Source: an uncultured Collinsella sp.
Lineage (GTDB): Bacteria; Actinomycetota; Coriobacteriia; Coriobacteriales; Coriobacteriaceae
NCBI GenBank assembly: GCA_900540985.1
Contig: UQIC01000004.1
Span: 1 to 64,000 of the forward strand
DNA length: 64,000 bases
Reading direction: 5' to 3'
Position numbers and translations under genes: made by a program. Numbering within the stretch: the stretch's first letter is position 1; every line of letters begins with the position of its first letter. Below the pieces are notes generated by a model, which was given only the letters and a program-made list of their open reading frames with translations, did not search any database and was not told where the DNA came from. Of the stretch, positions 7,610-16,185 are shown piece after piece.

Positions 7610-8707
7610 TTAGCGCTGGGCAGCGTCCTCTAGGAGAGCGTCCCAAATTGCGAGAGCGGCGGCTGCCTCGGCTACGGGGACGGCGCGCGGGACGATGCAG
7701 GGATCGTGACGACCGTGGACCGAGAGTTCGACATTTTCCATGGCGTTCATGTCCACGGTCTGCTGCTCGCGGCCAATCGAGGGCGTCGGCTTTACGGCCA
7801 TGCGCCACATGACGGGCGCGCCGGTGGAGATGCCGCCCAGGATGCCGCCGGCGTTGTTGGACTCGACCTCGATTTCGCCGGTCTCGGCGTCGATTCGATA
7901 TGGGTCATTGTTCTCGCTGCCGCGCATGGCGGCTACGGCAAAGCCCATGCCAAACTCCACGCCCTTTACGGCGGGAATGCCAAACGCGATTTGCGCGATG
8001 CGGTTCTCGATGCCGTCGAACATGGGGTCGCCGATGCCCGCGGGAAGCCCGTAAATGCCGCACTCCACGATGCCGCCGATACTGTCGAGTTCGTCGCGCG
8101 CGGCTAGGATTTCCTCGCGCATACGGCCGGCTGCGGCGGCGTCAATGCACGGCAGATCGTTCGTAAGGATCGCCTTGCGGTCGGCCTCGCGATAGACCAT
8201 ATCGTCCATCGGCAGGTCGGAGATGCCGCCGATCTGCGCGACGTGCGCCATGACCTGAATACCGCGGGCCTCGAGTGCCTGCAGCGCAATGCCGCCGGCG
8301 ATGCATAAGGGTGCCGTTAGGCGGCCGGAAAAATGACCGCCACCAGCGACATCGTGCATGTTGTGATACTTCACGCGCGCAGGGAAGTCCGCATGTCCGG
8401 GACGGGGCTTGCGGCGCAGCTCGGAGTAATCCTTGGAGCGCGTGTTGGTGTTCTCGATAATCGCGGCGATGGGCGCGCCGGTGGTATGTCCATCGACAAC
8501 ACCGGCGATGATGCGGGCGGCGTCGGCCTCGCGGCGTTTGGTCGCGGTCTCGTCGCGACCGGGAGCGCGACGGTCGAGGAAGGCCTGCAGCTTCTCCTGG
8601 TCCAAGGCGATGCCCGCCGGGATGCCATCGAGCGAGCAGCCGATAGCGGGGGAGTGCGATTGGCCGAAGATGCTCAGATGCAAGACGTTGCCAAAGGTCG
8701 AGGACAT
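7610..8707 (-). CDS. aroC: chorismate synthase
   Basis: The protein has 365 residues. It starts MSSTFGNVLHLSIFGQSHSPAIGCSLDGIPAG, with the first family signature and the FMN/substrate-binding histidine, and includes RRKPRPGHADFPARVKY, DVAGGGHFSGRLTAP, the SNNAGGILGGISTGAP signature and HGRHDPCIVPRAVPVAEA. It converts 5-enolpyruvylshikimate-3-phosphate to chorismate with reduced FMN. The ATG at 8707 lies one base beyond the aroA stop, with GAGGAGG inside the aroA end, so translation is coupled. Confidence 0.96.
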   Translation of the reverse strand: MSSTFGNVLHLSIFGQSHSPAIGCSLDGIPAGIALDQEKLQAFLDRRAPGRDETATKRREADAARIIAGVVDGHTTGAPIAAIIENTNTRSKDYSELRRKPRPGHADFPARVKYHNMHDVAGGGHFSGRLTAPLCIAGGIALQALEARGIQVMAHVAQIGGISDLPMDDMVYREADRKAILTNDLPCIDAAAAGRMREEILAARDELDSIGGIVECGIYGLPAGIGDPMFDGIENRIAQIAFGIPAVKGVEFGMGFAVAAMRGSENNDPYRIDAETGEIEVESNNAGGILGGISTGAPVMWRMAVKPTPSIGREQQTVDMNAMENVELSVHGRHDPCIVPRAVPVAEAAAALAIWDALLEDAAQR

Positions 8708-8708
8708 G

Positions 8709-10028
8709 CTATTCCTCCTCGAGCGTGACTTTGCCGCCCAGCAGGCGGTAGTGGTCGAAGAAATCGGGATAGGACTTGTTGACGGCCTCGGCGCCGTGGA
8801 TTACGACCTCTCCAGCGGCGCGGCTCGCAGCGATGGCAGCCATCATGGCGATGCGGTGATCGTTGTGCGAGTCGACCTCGCCGCCGGTGAAGGCATCGAC
8901 ACCCTTGATGATGAGGTCGTCGCCGGCAATACGCACCTGCGCGCCCAGCGCGGTGAGCTCGCGGGTGGTGGTGGCCAGGCGGTCGGATTCCTTGATACGC
9001 AGACGGGCGCAATCGCGGATAAAGGTGCGGCCCTGTGCCAGCGAGGCCACGGCCGAGATAACGGGCACAAGGTCGGGAATGTCGTGGGCACTCATCTCAA
9101 AGCCGGCGAGCTTGTCGGACTGCACGGTGGCGGCGTTGGTGGAGCGCACGATGCGGGCGCCAAAGCGCGAAAGCGCGGCGAGCACGTTGCGGTCGCCCTG
9201 CGCGGAGCTCAGGGACACACCCTCGACGGTGATGGGGTCGGTGCCGATGGCGCCGGCACACAGCCAAAAGGCAGCGTTGGACCAGTCGCCCTCGACGGCC
9301 ACGTTGCCGGGCGTGCGGTACGAGCCACTGCTCACGCGGAAGTTCGTGACCTCGGGCTGGCCGTCCTTGGCGGGAATACGCTCGACGTTGACCTCGACGC
9401 CAAAGGCCTTCATGGCCTGGATGGTCAGATTGATGTAGGGGTGGCTCTCGATGAGACCGGTCACCTGCACGCAGGAGGGCTGGGCCAGCAGCGGAGCCGC
9501 CAGCAGCAGGCCCGAGATGTACTGCGAGCTCACGTTGCCCGGCAGCACAAAGGTGCCCGGGCGCATGCGGCCGCTCGTCTTGAGCGGAAAACCGCCCAGA
9601 CCCTGCAGGTTGCAGCCGGCGGCGATGATTTCGTCCGAGAGCGGGGAGAGCGGGCGGGCGCCTAGGCGGCCTTGGCCCACAAAGGTGGCCTCTGCACCCA
9701 GCGCACAGGCGACAGGCAGCATAAAGCGCAGCGTGGAGCCGCTCTCGCCGCAGTCGAGCGTGCCACCGGCAAGGGCCTTGAGCAGGCCAAACTCAACGCT
9801 CTTCATAGTGGGGTGGACCTGGAAGCCGTCCTCGACAGTCTCGATACGAGCGCCGAGCGCCGTGAGGCAGCGTACCGTTGCCTCGATGTCGGCACAGGTG
9901 GTGTTGCAGGTAACGTGCGTCTCGCCGTTGGCAAGCGCGGCGCAGATGATCAGGCGATGCGCCATCGACTTGGACGCGATGGCGGGAACGGTGCCCTTAA
10001 GCGGGGACGGGGTGATGCGGGCTAGCAT
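8709..10028 (-). CDS. aroA: 3-phosphoshikimate 1-carboxyvinyltransferase (EPSP synthase)
   Basis: The protein has 439 residues. Recognisable parts are KSMAHRLIICAALANGET near the N-terminus, the LDCGESGSTLRFMLPVA phosphate-binding loop, the QYISGLLLAAP segment, and the late RIKESDR and DHRIAMM motifs that mark the family. It adds the enolpyruvyl group of PEP to shikimate-3-phosphate. Its start overlaps the end of aroB by 7 bases, and its stop is one base from aroC, so the three are tightly coupled. It has the LDCGESGSTLR form of the phosphate-binding loop; I did not infer inhibitor sensitivity. Confidence 0.96.
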   Translation of the reverse strand: MLARITPSPLKGTVPAIASKSMAHRLIICAALANGETHVTCNTTCADIEATVRCLTALGARIETVEDGFQVHPTMKSVEFGLLKALAGGTLDCGESGSTLRFMLPVACALGAEATFVGQGRLGARPLSPLSDEIIAAGCNLQGLGGFPLKTSGRMRPGTFVLPGNVSSQYISGLLLAAPLLAQPSCVQVTGLIESHPYINLTIQAMKAFGVEVNVERIPAKDGQPEVTNFRVSSGSYRTPGNVAVEGDWSNAAFWLCAGAIGTDPITVEGVSLSSAQGDRNVLAALSRFGARIVRSTNAATVQSDKLAGFEMSAHDIPDLVPVISAVASLAQGRTFIRDCARLRIKESDRLATTTRELTALGAQVRIAGDDLIIKGVDAFTGGEVDSHNDHRIAMMAAIAASRAAGEVVIHGAEAVNKSYPDFFDHYRLLGGKVTLEEE

Positions 10029-11128
10029 GCGGATGCGTCTCCCTTCTGGCCGAGGCCCTCGGCAATGAGTTCGTGGAAAGTGGAAAGCGGCGTGCGGTCG
10101 ATGCTGCAGCGGCCAATGCCGTGCGGAATCACCAGGTCGATAGTGTCACCGGTGCGTTTTTTGTCGTGGAGCGCCTCGGCAAAGACGGCATCGGCATCGA
10201 GGTCGCAGCGGGTCTTGAGGCCATGGCGGGCGCAGAGCTCCTCGATACGACCGGGCAGTGCAGCATCGCAAATGCCGTGCAGGGCTGCGGCTCGCGTGAT
10301 GATGCCCATGCCAATCGACACGCAGTTGCCGTGTCCGAGCTCAAAGTGCTCGCAGGCTTCGACGGCGTGTCCGGCGCTGTGTCCAAAGTTGAGCAGCTTG
10401 CGCTGGTTGGTTTCGCACTCGTCGGCGACGACGACGGCGCGCTTGATGTCGATATTGCGGGCGATGATGAGTGCTACGCGGGCCACATCGCGGTTGAGTA
10501 GCTCCAGCGTGAGCGGAGTCTTCTCCAGCTCGGCGAAAAGCTCCGGGTCGGCGATCACGGCGTGCTTGACGACCTCTCCGCAGCCGTCGGCGAACTGCTC
10601 GGGCGTGAGGGTGGCCAGGCACCCCACGTCGGCGATTACTACGCTCGGCTGCCAAAAGGCGCCGGCCAAGTTCTTGCCTGCAGCCAGGTCGATGGCGGTC
10701 TTGCCACCCACCGACGAATCCACCATGGCGAGCAGGCTCGTCGGGATCTGCACAAACTTGCAGCCGCGCATGTAGGTGGCGGCCACAAAGCCCGCCACGT
10801 CGCCCACGACACCGCCGCCGAGTGCCACGATCACGTCGGAGCGCGAAAGCTCGTGCTCGGCCACAAACTCCAAAATGGCAACATAGGTTTCGGCGCGCTT
10901 ATGGGCCTCGCCGGCCTCGAAGGTGCAGATGCTCACCTCGTAGCCTGACGCCTCCAGGCTCTGCTTAACGGGCATCTGGTAGAGCGGGCCCACGTTGGTG
11001 TCCGTCACGATGACGGCCTTGGTGCCGCCGGCAGTGGCGCGCACGAGCGGTCCCGTTTGCTCCAACAAAAACGTGCCAACATGCACCTGGTAGGGGCGTG
11101 CAGTGTCGATATCGATGGTAATCGCCAT
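10022..11128 (-). CDS. aroB: 3-dehydroquinate synthase
   Basis: The protein has 368 residues. The NAD-binding core VIVALGGGVVGDVAGFVAATYMRG and the PTSLLAMVDSSVGGKTAID segment are diagnostic. ADGCGEVVKHAVI and LNFGHSAGHAVEA supply the zinc ligands and catalytic residues. It cyclises DAHP to 3-dehydroquinate, the second shikimate step. A 36-base gap separates it from tyrA, and its end overlaps aroA by 7 bases. Confidence 0.96.
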   Translation of the reverse strand: MAITIDIDTARPYQVHVGTFLLEQTGPLVRATAGGTKAVIVTDTNVGPLYQMPVKQSLEASGYEVSICTFEAGEAHKRAETYVAILEFVAEHELSRSDVIVALGGGVVGDVAGFVAATYMRGCKFVQIPTSLLAMVDSSVGGKTAIDLAAGKNLAGAFWQPSVVIADVGCLATLTPEQFADGCGEVVKHAVIADPELFAELEKTPLTLELLNRDVARVALIIARNIDIKRAVVVADECETNQRKLLNFGHSAGHAVEACEHFELGHGNCVSIGMGIITRAAALHGICDAALPGRIEELCARHGLKTRCDLDADAVFAEALHDKKRTGDTIDLVIPHGIGRCSIDRTPLSTFHELIAEGLGQKGDASAC

Positions 11129-11164
11129 AAGCTATGGTCCTTTCGACCTGGCGTGATAGGTGGT

Positions 11165-12079
11165 CTAGTGGGAGGCCTCGTCGTCGAGTGCGCGCTTGAT
11201 GCGGTCGCCCTCGGCAAGGAGATTCTCCAGATAGCGCTGGTCGCGGTCCTTGAGCGCACGGCTGTAGGCGCCGAGCGAGTCGATCAGGTGGTCGATCTCG
11301 AAGGCGAGCGCATCGGCGTCGTCGATCATGAGCTCGGACCACATCTGAGGATTGAGGTGCGCCACACGGGTGAGATCGCGGTAGCTACCGGCCGAAAAGC
11401 CGTGGTGGACCTGGGCAGTGGGGCTCTTGACGTAGGCGTTGGATACCACGTGCGCAAGCTGGCTCGTGAAGGCGATGACGCGGTCGTGCTCGGCGGCGCT
11501 GGTCACGCTGAACTTGCCAAAGCCCAAGGGGCGCACCATCTCGCGCACCTGGCCCAAAAGCTCCAGCTTAAGTGCGTCGTCCACCGCGGGCGGCACGAGC
11601 ACGAGCGGGGCGCCCTGGAACAGGTCGGCGCGGGAGTGTGCGTAGCCCGAGTACTGCGTGCCCGCCATGGGGTGCGCGCCCACAAAGTAAAAGGCGTGCT
11701 CGCGGGCAAGCTCAAAGGCACGTTCGCACACGATGCCCTTGACGCCCACGGTGTCGATCACCACGGGACCCATGATGGCCTCGGTGTCGGTGGCGTCGGC
11801 GAGCGCTTGGGCGTGCGCCTCGAGCCACTCGATGCAGGCCTCGGGGTAGCAAGCCAGGACGATGATGTCGCATTCGCCGAGTGTCTTGTCGTTGAGCTCT
11901 CCGGCGACAGTGCCCATGCTGGCGGCTGTCATGACATCGTCATCGGGGTCCCAGGCCAGCACGCGGACGCCCGCCTGCGCATAGCCGCGGGCAAAACTGC
12001 CGCCGATGAGGCCAAGGCCCACGATGCCGGCGCACTTGGGGCCGCCCTGGTTAACGCGCGCGTTTCTCACCGTACCCAT
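11165..12079 (-). CDS. tyrA: prephenate dehydrogenase
   Basis: The protein has 304 residues. It begins with an NAD(P)-binding GLGLIGGSFARGYAQAG fold, then DTVGVKG, FVGAHPMAGTQYSGYAHSRADLFQGAPLVLVPP (the family's substrate loop) and AFTSQLAHVVSNAYV. It oxidatively decarboxylates prephenate to 4-hydroxyphenylpyruvate for tyrosine. It ends without an obvious C-terminal ACT domain, so direct feedback by that route is not evident. It starts 3 bases after the DAHP synthase stop, so the branch enzyme is made together with the pathway's entry enzyme. Confidence 0.93.
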   Translation of the reverse strand: MGTVRNARVNQGGPKCAGIVGLGLIGGSFARGYAQAGVRVLAWDPDDDVMTAASMGTVAGELNDKTLGECDIIVLACYPEACIEWLEAHAQALADATDTEAIMGPVVIDTVGVKGIVCERAFELAREHAFYFVGAHPMAGTQYSGYAHSRADLFQGAPLVLVPPAVDDALKLELLGQVREMVRPLGFGKFSVTSAAEHDRVIAFTSQLAHVVSNAYVKSPTAQVHHGFSAGSYRDLTRVAHLNPQMWSELMIDDADALAFEIDHLIDSLGAYSRALKDRDQRYLENLLAEGDRIKRALDDEASH

Positions 12080-12082
12080 AGG

Positions 12083-13105
12083 CTACTCCATGGTCTCTTG
12101 GCAGACAACCTCGCGGATGGCGCGGATGCGGCGCATGGTGTCGTCGAACTGATCGGGGGTGAGGGCCTGGGCGCCGTCGGACCAGGCGCGGCTCGGCTCG
12201 TCGTGGACCTCGATTTCCAGGCCGTTGGCACCGCAGGCGGTCGCGGCGAGCGCCATGGGCTCAACATAGCGGGTGTAGCCGGTGGCGTGGCTGGGGTCGG
12301 CGACGACGGGCAGGTGCGAAAGGTGGTGCAGCACCGGCACGGCGTTGAGGTCGAAGGTATTGCGGGTGCGGGTCTCGAAGGTGCGGATGCCGCGCTCGCA
12401 CAGGATGACGTTGTCGTTGCCCTCGCTCATGATGTACTCGGCGGCCATGAGCAACTCATCGATCGTGCCGGACATGCCGCGCTTAAGCAAGATCGGAGTC
12501 TGGGTCTTGCCGACCTCCTTGAGCAGGGGGAAGTTCTGGGCGTTGCGGGCGCCGATCTGCATGACGTCGATCTTCTTGTCCAGGAAGACCTGCACGTCGC
12601 GTGGGTCCATGATCTCGGTGACGATCGGCATGTCGAGCTCGGCAGACGCCTCGCACAGCAGGTCCAGGCCGGCGGGGCCCATGCCCTGGTAGGCGTAGGG
12701 GGAGGTGCGGGGCTTGTAGGCACCGCCGCGCAGCATCGTGGCACCGGCGGCCTTTACGCGGCGTGCGATGCGAATGAGGTTCTCGCCCTCGACGGAGCAG
12801 GGGCCGGCGATGACTTGGAACTGGTCGCCGCCGATCTTGACGCCGTGGCCGCAGTCGATGACGGAGTCCTCGGGGTGGAACTTGCGGTTGGCGCGCTTGA
12901 ACGGCTCCGAGACGCGCTGCACGCGCTCGACGACATCCATGGACTCGAGCAGGAACGGGTCGATCTTGGTCGTATCGCCCACCAGGCCGATGATCGTCTC
13001 GTTCTCGCCGCGCGAGACGTCGGTCTTCAGGCCTTTTTTCTCAATCCAGCTGACGATATGGCCGACGGCCTCGTCGCTGGCGCTCTGCTTTAAAATTGCA
13101 ATCAT
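12083..13105 (-). CDS. aroF: 3-deoxy-7-phosphoheptulonate (DAHP) synthase, type I beta with N-terminal regulatory domain
   Basis: The protein has 340 residues from ATG 13105, preceded by GAGAGG; a longer frame from 13153 would run through the leader hairpin and is unlikely. Residues 1-70 (MIAILKQSASDEAVGHIVSWIEKKGLKT...) form the ferredoxin-like/ACT-like domain seen on DAHP synthases of the Thermotoga type, which binds Tyr or Phe for feedback control. The barrel follows, with VIAGPCSVEG, GAYKPRTSPYAYQG, IGARNAQNFPLLKEVG, KRGMSGTIDE, CERGIRTFE and DPSHATG. It condenses PEP and erythrose-4-phosphate, the committed step. It is the first gene of the aromatic operon. Confidence 0.94.
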   Translation of the reverse strand: MIAILKQSASDEAVGHIVSWIEKKGLKTDVSRGENETIIGLVGDTTKIDPFLLESMDVVERVQRVSEPFKRANRKFHPEDSVIDCGHGVKIGGDQFQVIAGPCSVEGENLIRIARRVKAAGATMLRGGAYKPRTSPYAYQGMGPAGLDLLCEASAELDMPIVTEIMDPRDVQVFLDKKIDVMQIGARNAQNFPLLKEVGKTQTPILLKRGMSGTIDELLMAAEYIMSEGNDNVILCERGIRTFETRTRNTFDLNAVPVLHHLSHLPVVADPSHATGYTRYVEPMALAATACGANGLEIEVHDEPSRAWSDGAQALTPDQFDDTMRRIRAIREVVCQETME

Positions 13106-13115
13106 GGTGTGCCTC

Positions 13116-13178
13116 TCACCTCGATGGATAACTTTTGCAAAAACGGCCCGCATCGCGAGCCGTGTATATATGGTGCAT
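13116..13178 (-). CDS. candidate leader peptide of the aromatic operon (20 codons)
   Basis: A short frame on the minus strand starts ATG 13178-13176 and reads MHHIYTARD..., with Tyr at codon 5, Phe at 13 and Tyr at 17. It stops at 13116, 10 bases before the DAHP synthase start. No ribosome site precedes it. The -10-like TATAAA at 13189-13184 would place transcription start at or within about two bases of the ATG, so it would be leaderless. A terminator stem begins right after the Tyr5 codon. Translation is inferred only; the peptide has no recognised family. Confidence 0.4.
   Translation of the reverse strand: MHHIYTARDAGRFCKSYPSR
13139..13163 (-). terminator. candidate attenuator hairpin in the 5' leader of the aromatic operon
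   Basis: On the minus strand, ACGGCTCGC (13163-13155), a GAT loop and GCGGGCCGT (13151-13143) form a 9-bp stem with one G-T pair, ending in TTTTT (13143-13139). The U-tract lies only on the minus strand, so it acts on the aro transcript before the first structural gene. Confidence 0.65.
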
Positions 13179-13268
13179 GAGAGTTTATACTATCTGACTC
13201 GCTTTTGCCTTCTAAAGTGGGCCGTTGCGCCGCGTCTTCCTCGGAATTGCAAAGCTTTTTCTTTTATT

Positions 13269-13298
13269 TTGTTAGCCCGTGGCGCACTTGGGTATAAT
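13269..13298 (+). promoter_or_regulatory. promoter for tRNA-Arg(CCG)
   Basis: -35 TTGTTA (13269-13274) and a perfect -10 TATAAT (13293-13298) are 18 bases apart. The expected start lies about 5 bases before the tRNA. Confidence 0.75.
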
Positions 13299-13309
13299 GC
13301 CAACCGTTC

Positions 13310-13386
13310 GCCCTATTAGCTCAGGGGATTAGAGCGTCTGCCTCCGGAGCAGAAGGCCGTTGGTTCGAATCCAACATGGGGCACCA
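13310..13386 (+). tRNA. tRNA-Arg (anticodon CCG)
   Basis: Acceptor GCCCTAT pairs with ATGGGGC (13376-13382) and the anticodon stem TCTGC pairs with GCAGA. The loop CTCCGGA gives anticodon CCG, the T-loop is GGTTCGAATCC, and CCA is encoded at 13384-13386. It reads CGG. Confidence 0.94.
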
Positions 13387-13396
13387 TCGAACGTAA

Positions 13397-13433
13397 GACC
13401 GTCCGAACCTCGCATGGTCCGGGCGGTTTTCTT
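13397..13433 (+). terminator. terminator after tRNA-Arg(CCG)
   Basis: The stem ACCGTCCGAACC with GGTCCGGGCGGT has one mismatch and G-T pairing, followed by TTTT. It lies just before the P-type ATPase gene. Confidence 0.7.
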
Positions 13434-13461
13434 ATACCGACGCGACGTGATGGGACGTGGT

Positions 13462-16185
13462 ATGGCAGCAACGGATATCGAGCGCGGGCTTTCGACCGCC
13501 GAGGTCGAGGAGCGCATCGCCGCCGGTAAGATCAACCGCAACATGGAGCTCAAGACCAAGTCGGTCAAAGAGCTCATCATCGAGAACCTCTGCACGCTGT
13601 TCAACTTAATCAACGTGGTCTTGGCGATTTTGGTGTTGCTGACCGGTTCGTTTAAAAACCTGACGTTCCTGTTCGTAGTGTTCTTGAACACGGCGATCGG
13701 CGTGATTCAGTCCATGCGTTCTAAGCGGATGGTCGACAAGCTAACGTTGCTCACCTCAAAGAAGGCCATCGCGGTGCGCGACGGCGCCGAGGTGGAGCTC
13801 GACCTGGACCAGATCGTGCTCGACGATATCATTCGCCTGGGGCGCGGCGACCAGATTCCCGCCGACGCCGTGGTGGTGTCGGGCGAGGCACTCGTCAACG
13901 AGAGCTTGCTGACGGGCGAGAGCGACCTCATCAAGAAACAGCCCGGCTCCGAGCTCATGAGCGGCAGCTTTATCGACTCGGGCCTGCTGTGCGCCCGCGT
14001 GATCCATGTCGGCGCCGATAACTACGTGGCAAAGATCAACAACGAGGCCAAGTACGTCAAAAAGGTCAATTCCGAGATCATGAATGCGCTCAACGCCATC
14101 GTGCGGTTCGCGAGCATTATCATGATTCCGCTTGGTCTGGCGCTCTTTTCCTCGAGTGTGAGCGAGCTGTGGGATGCCGCGGGAACCCCGGGGGATAGTG
14201 CGCTTTCTTGGTGCTTCTCCGAGCTGCTGGCCGGCCGTGTGCCTTCTTCGGCTCTGCTGTCCACGGTGGGTGCCCTGCTGGGCATGATTCCGCAGGGCCT
14301 GGTGCTGCTGACTTCGTCGGTACTCGCCATCGCCACGGTTCGCCTGGCGCGCCGCAAGGTACTCGCGCAGCAGCTCTACTGCATCGAGACGCTTGCGCGC
14401 GTCGACGTGCTGTGCCTGGACAAGACGGGCACCATTACCTCGGGCCGTATGGAGGTCGAGGGCACCTACCCGCTGCCTGTTGAGGGTGTTGGTTTTGGCG
14501 CGGACTCGGATGAGGCGGCTGTTCCCGTCGAGACCACGGTGCTCGACTTTGCGCTTGCCAACGTGGCACGTGCGACCTCGGCAGATGCCAACGAGACCTG
14601 CCAGGCGCTGCTCAACTACTACGCCGATCGTCCGGTCGAGGCGTCCGAGCCGCTGTCGGTCATTCCGTTCTCGTCGTCCAAAAAGTGGAGCGGCGCGTCG
14701 TTTGCGCAGGGCTCCTATGTGATGGGCGCCGCGCAGTTTGTGCTCTCTGACCGCGCATTTGCGCAGGTCGAGAATCGTGTAGCCGAGCTCGCCGATACCT
14801 GCCGCGTGCTTGTGGTGGCGCGCGTGGACGGCTTTACGCCCGATGGCGATATGGTGGGCGAGGCCGAGCCAGTGGGCTTTGTGACCATCCGCGATGAGAT
14901 TCGCACCTCGGCAGCCGAGACTATCGGCTACTTTAACGAGCAGGGCGTGACCCTCAACGTGATCAGCGGCGACGACCCGCGTACGGTGTCGTCGATCGCG
15001 CGCGTGGTGGGCGTGCCGGGCGCCGATGCCTACGTCGACGCCACGACGCTCGATACGCCGTCCAAGATTGATGCGGCGGTAGATCGCTACCACGTCTTTG
15101 GGCGTGTGACGCCGCAGCAGAAGCGCGAGCTCGTACAGGCACTCAAACGCCGTGGGCACACCGTGGCCATGACGGGCGACGGCGTCAACGACGTGCTGGC
15201 GCTCAAGGAGGCCGACTGCTCCGTGGCGATGGCCGCCGGCTCCGATGCCGCGCGCAATGTGGCCGAGATCGTGCTGGTCGATAACGACTTTGCCTCGATG
15301 CCCGCCGTGGTGGCCGAGGGCCGTCGCTCTATCAATAACCTGCAACGCTCTGCTGCGCTCTTTCTGACTAAGACGCTGTTCTCGATGGGCCTGGCGGCGC
15401 TGTGCATCGCGCTGCCGCCGTATCCCTTCCAGCCCATTCAGATGACGCTCATCAACTTCTTCTGCATCGGCGCGCCGGGTTTTGTACTGGGTCTGGAGCC
15501 CAACAACGCCCGCGTGAAGGGGTCGTTCTTGACCAACGTGCTTAAGCGTGCGCTGCCGGCGTCGGTTGCGGTCATTTTGGCCGCGGCGCTCGATATCTTT
15601 GTGGCGCGCGTATTTGGCTTTAGCCAGCTTACGCTTTCGACCATGTGCCTGCTCACGTCGTGCGCGGCGAGTGTGAGCCTGATCTGGCGCATCTCGCAGC
15701 CGCTCACGCCCTTGCGCGTGGTGCTTTTCGTGTTTGTCGTCGCCGGTATTTTGACGGGCGTTATCGGGTTCCCGGGGCTGCTGTCCATCGCCAACCTGTC
15801 GATGGGTCAGATGGTCATCTTGGCGGTTATCGTCGTCTTTACCTGCGCGGTGTTCTTTAAGCTTGCCACGATGATGGACTCGCTTAAGCCCCGCCGCCGT
15901 CATGCGGCCACCGGCTTTGGCCGTGGCGTGCGCGTTCGCCTGGGTCGCGGCGGTGGCAAGGTGAGCTCGACGGGATCGACCGCCGAGCGTTTTGCCAAGC
16001 GCGTTGCCGCCGATATGGCGCAGCGCCGTGAAGACCGCATCGTTCGCGAGGCCGAGGCTCGCGCACTTGAGGGCGTGGCCCAGGCCCAGCCCAAGAAAAA
16101 GAAGAGTACCGGAGCCAAGCGCTCTCGCGTGACCAAGTCCGCCCAAGGCATCAAAGTCTCGATGCCAAGCAAAAAGAAGAAGTAG
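13462..16185 (+). CDS. P-type cation-transporting ATPase (CtpE/Exp7-like)
   Basis: The protein has 907 residues from ATG 13462, chosen because GGGA lies 6 bases upstream; ATG 13450 is the alternative, and longer frames enter the tRNA terminator. The family parts are clear: the TGES actuator loop near residue 151, the phosphorylation site DKTGTIT with Asp320, the hinge TGDGVNDVLALKEADCSVAM, and about ten membrane segments. The transmembrane ion site reads GMIPQGLVLL instead of the PEGL of classic calcium pumps, a form I associate with the CtpE/Exp7 group. The substrate is probably a divalent cation such as calcium, by family only. The last 75 residues are cytoplasmic and very basic (KKKK clusters), which is not usual for the family. 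It appears monocistronic. Confidence 0.85.
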   Translation: MAATDIERGLSTAEVEERIAAGKINRNMELKTKSVKELIIENLCTLFNLINVVLAILVLLTGSFKNLTFLFVVFLNTAIGVIQSMRSKRMVDKLTLLTSKKAIAVRDGAEVELDLDQIVLDDIIRLGRGDQIPADAVVVSGEALVNESLLTGESDLIKKQPGSELMSGSFIDSGLLCARVIHVGADNYVAKINNEAKYVKKVNSEIMNALNAIVRFASIIMIPLGLALFSSSVSELWDAAGTPGDSALSWCFSELLAGRVPSSALLSTVGALLGMIPQGLVLLTSSVLAIATVRLARRKVLAQQLYCIETLARVDVLCLDKTGTITSGRMEVEGTYPLPVEGVGFGADSDEAAVPVETTVLDFALANVARATSADANETCQALLNYYADRPVEASEPLSVIPFSSSKKWSGASFAQGSYVMGAAQFVLSDRAFAQVENRVAELADTCRVLVVARVDGFTPDGDMVGEAEPVGFVTIRDEIRTSAAETIGYFNEQGVTLNVISGDDPRTVSSIARVVGVPGADAYVDATTLDTPSKIDAAVDRYHVFGRVTPQQKRELVQALKRRGHTVAMTGDGVNDVLALKEADCSVAMAAGSDAARNVAEIVLVDNDFASMPAVVAEGRRSINNLQRSAALFLTKTLFSMGLAALCIALPPYPFQPIQMTLINFFCIGAPGFVLGLEPNNARVKGSFLTNVLKRALPASVAVILAAALDIFVARVFGFSQLTLSTMCLLTSCAASVSLIWRISQPLTPLRVVLFVFVVAGILTGVIGFPGLLSIANLSMGQMVILAVIVVFTCAVFFKLATMMDSLKPRRRHAATGFGRGVRVRLGRGGGKVSSTGSTAERFAKRVAADMAQRREDRIVREAEARALEGVAQAQPKKKKSTGAKRSRVTKSAQGIKVSMPSKKKK

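Noticed and set aside
11057..13093. 678-codon plus-strand open frame opposite tyrA and DAHP synthase
   Set aside because: Its sequence is the repetitive Gly/Val/Asp/His pattern expected on the complement of GC-rich genes; the minus-strand enzymes are unmistakable.
13139..13163. Terminator of the plus-strand tRNA or of an unseen plus-strand gene
   Set aside because: The T-run is only on the minus strand, and the tRNA promoter lies downstream on the plus strand.
3437..13386. The two tRNA-Arg genes as integration sites flanking an island
   Set aside because: No integrase, no direct repeat of a tRNA 3' end, and the DNA between them is an ordinary core biosynthetic operon with matching base composition.
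13756..16146. 796-codon minus-strand open frame opposite the P-type ATPase
   Set aside because: His/Arg-rich antisense composition and no family; the ATPase on the other strand has all catalytic motifs.
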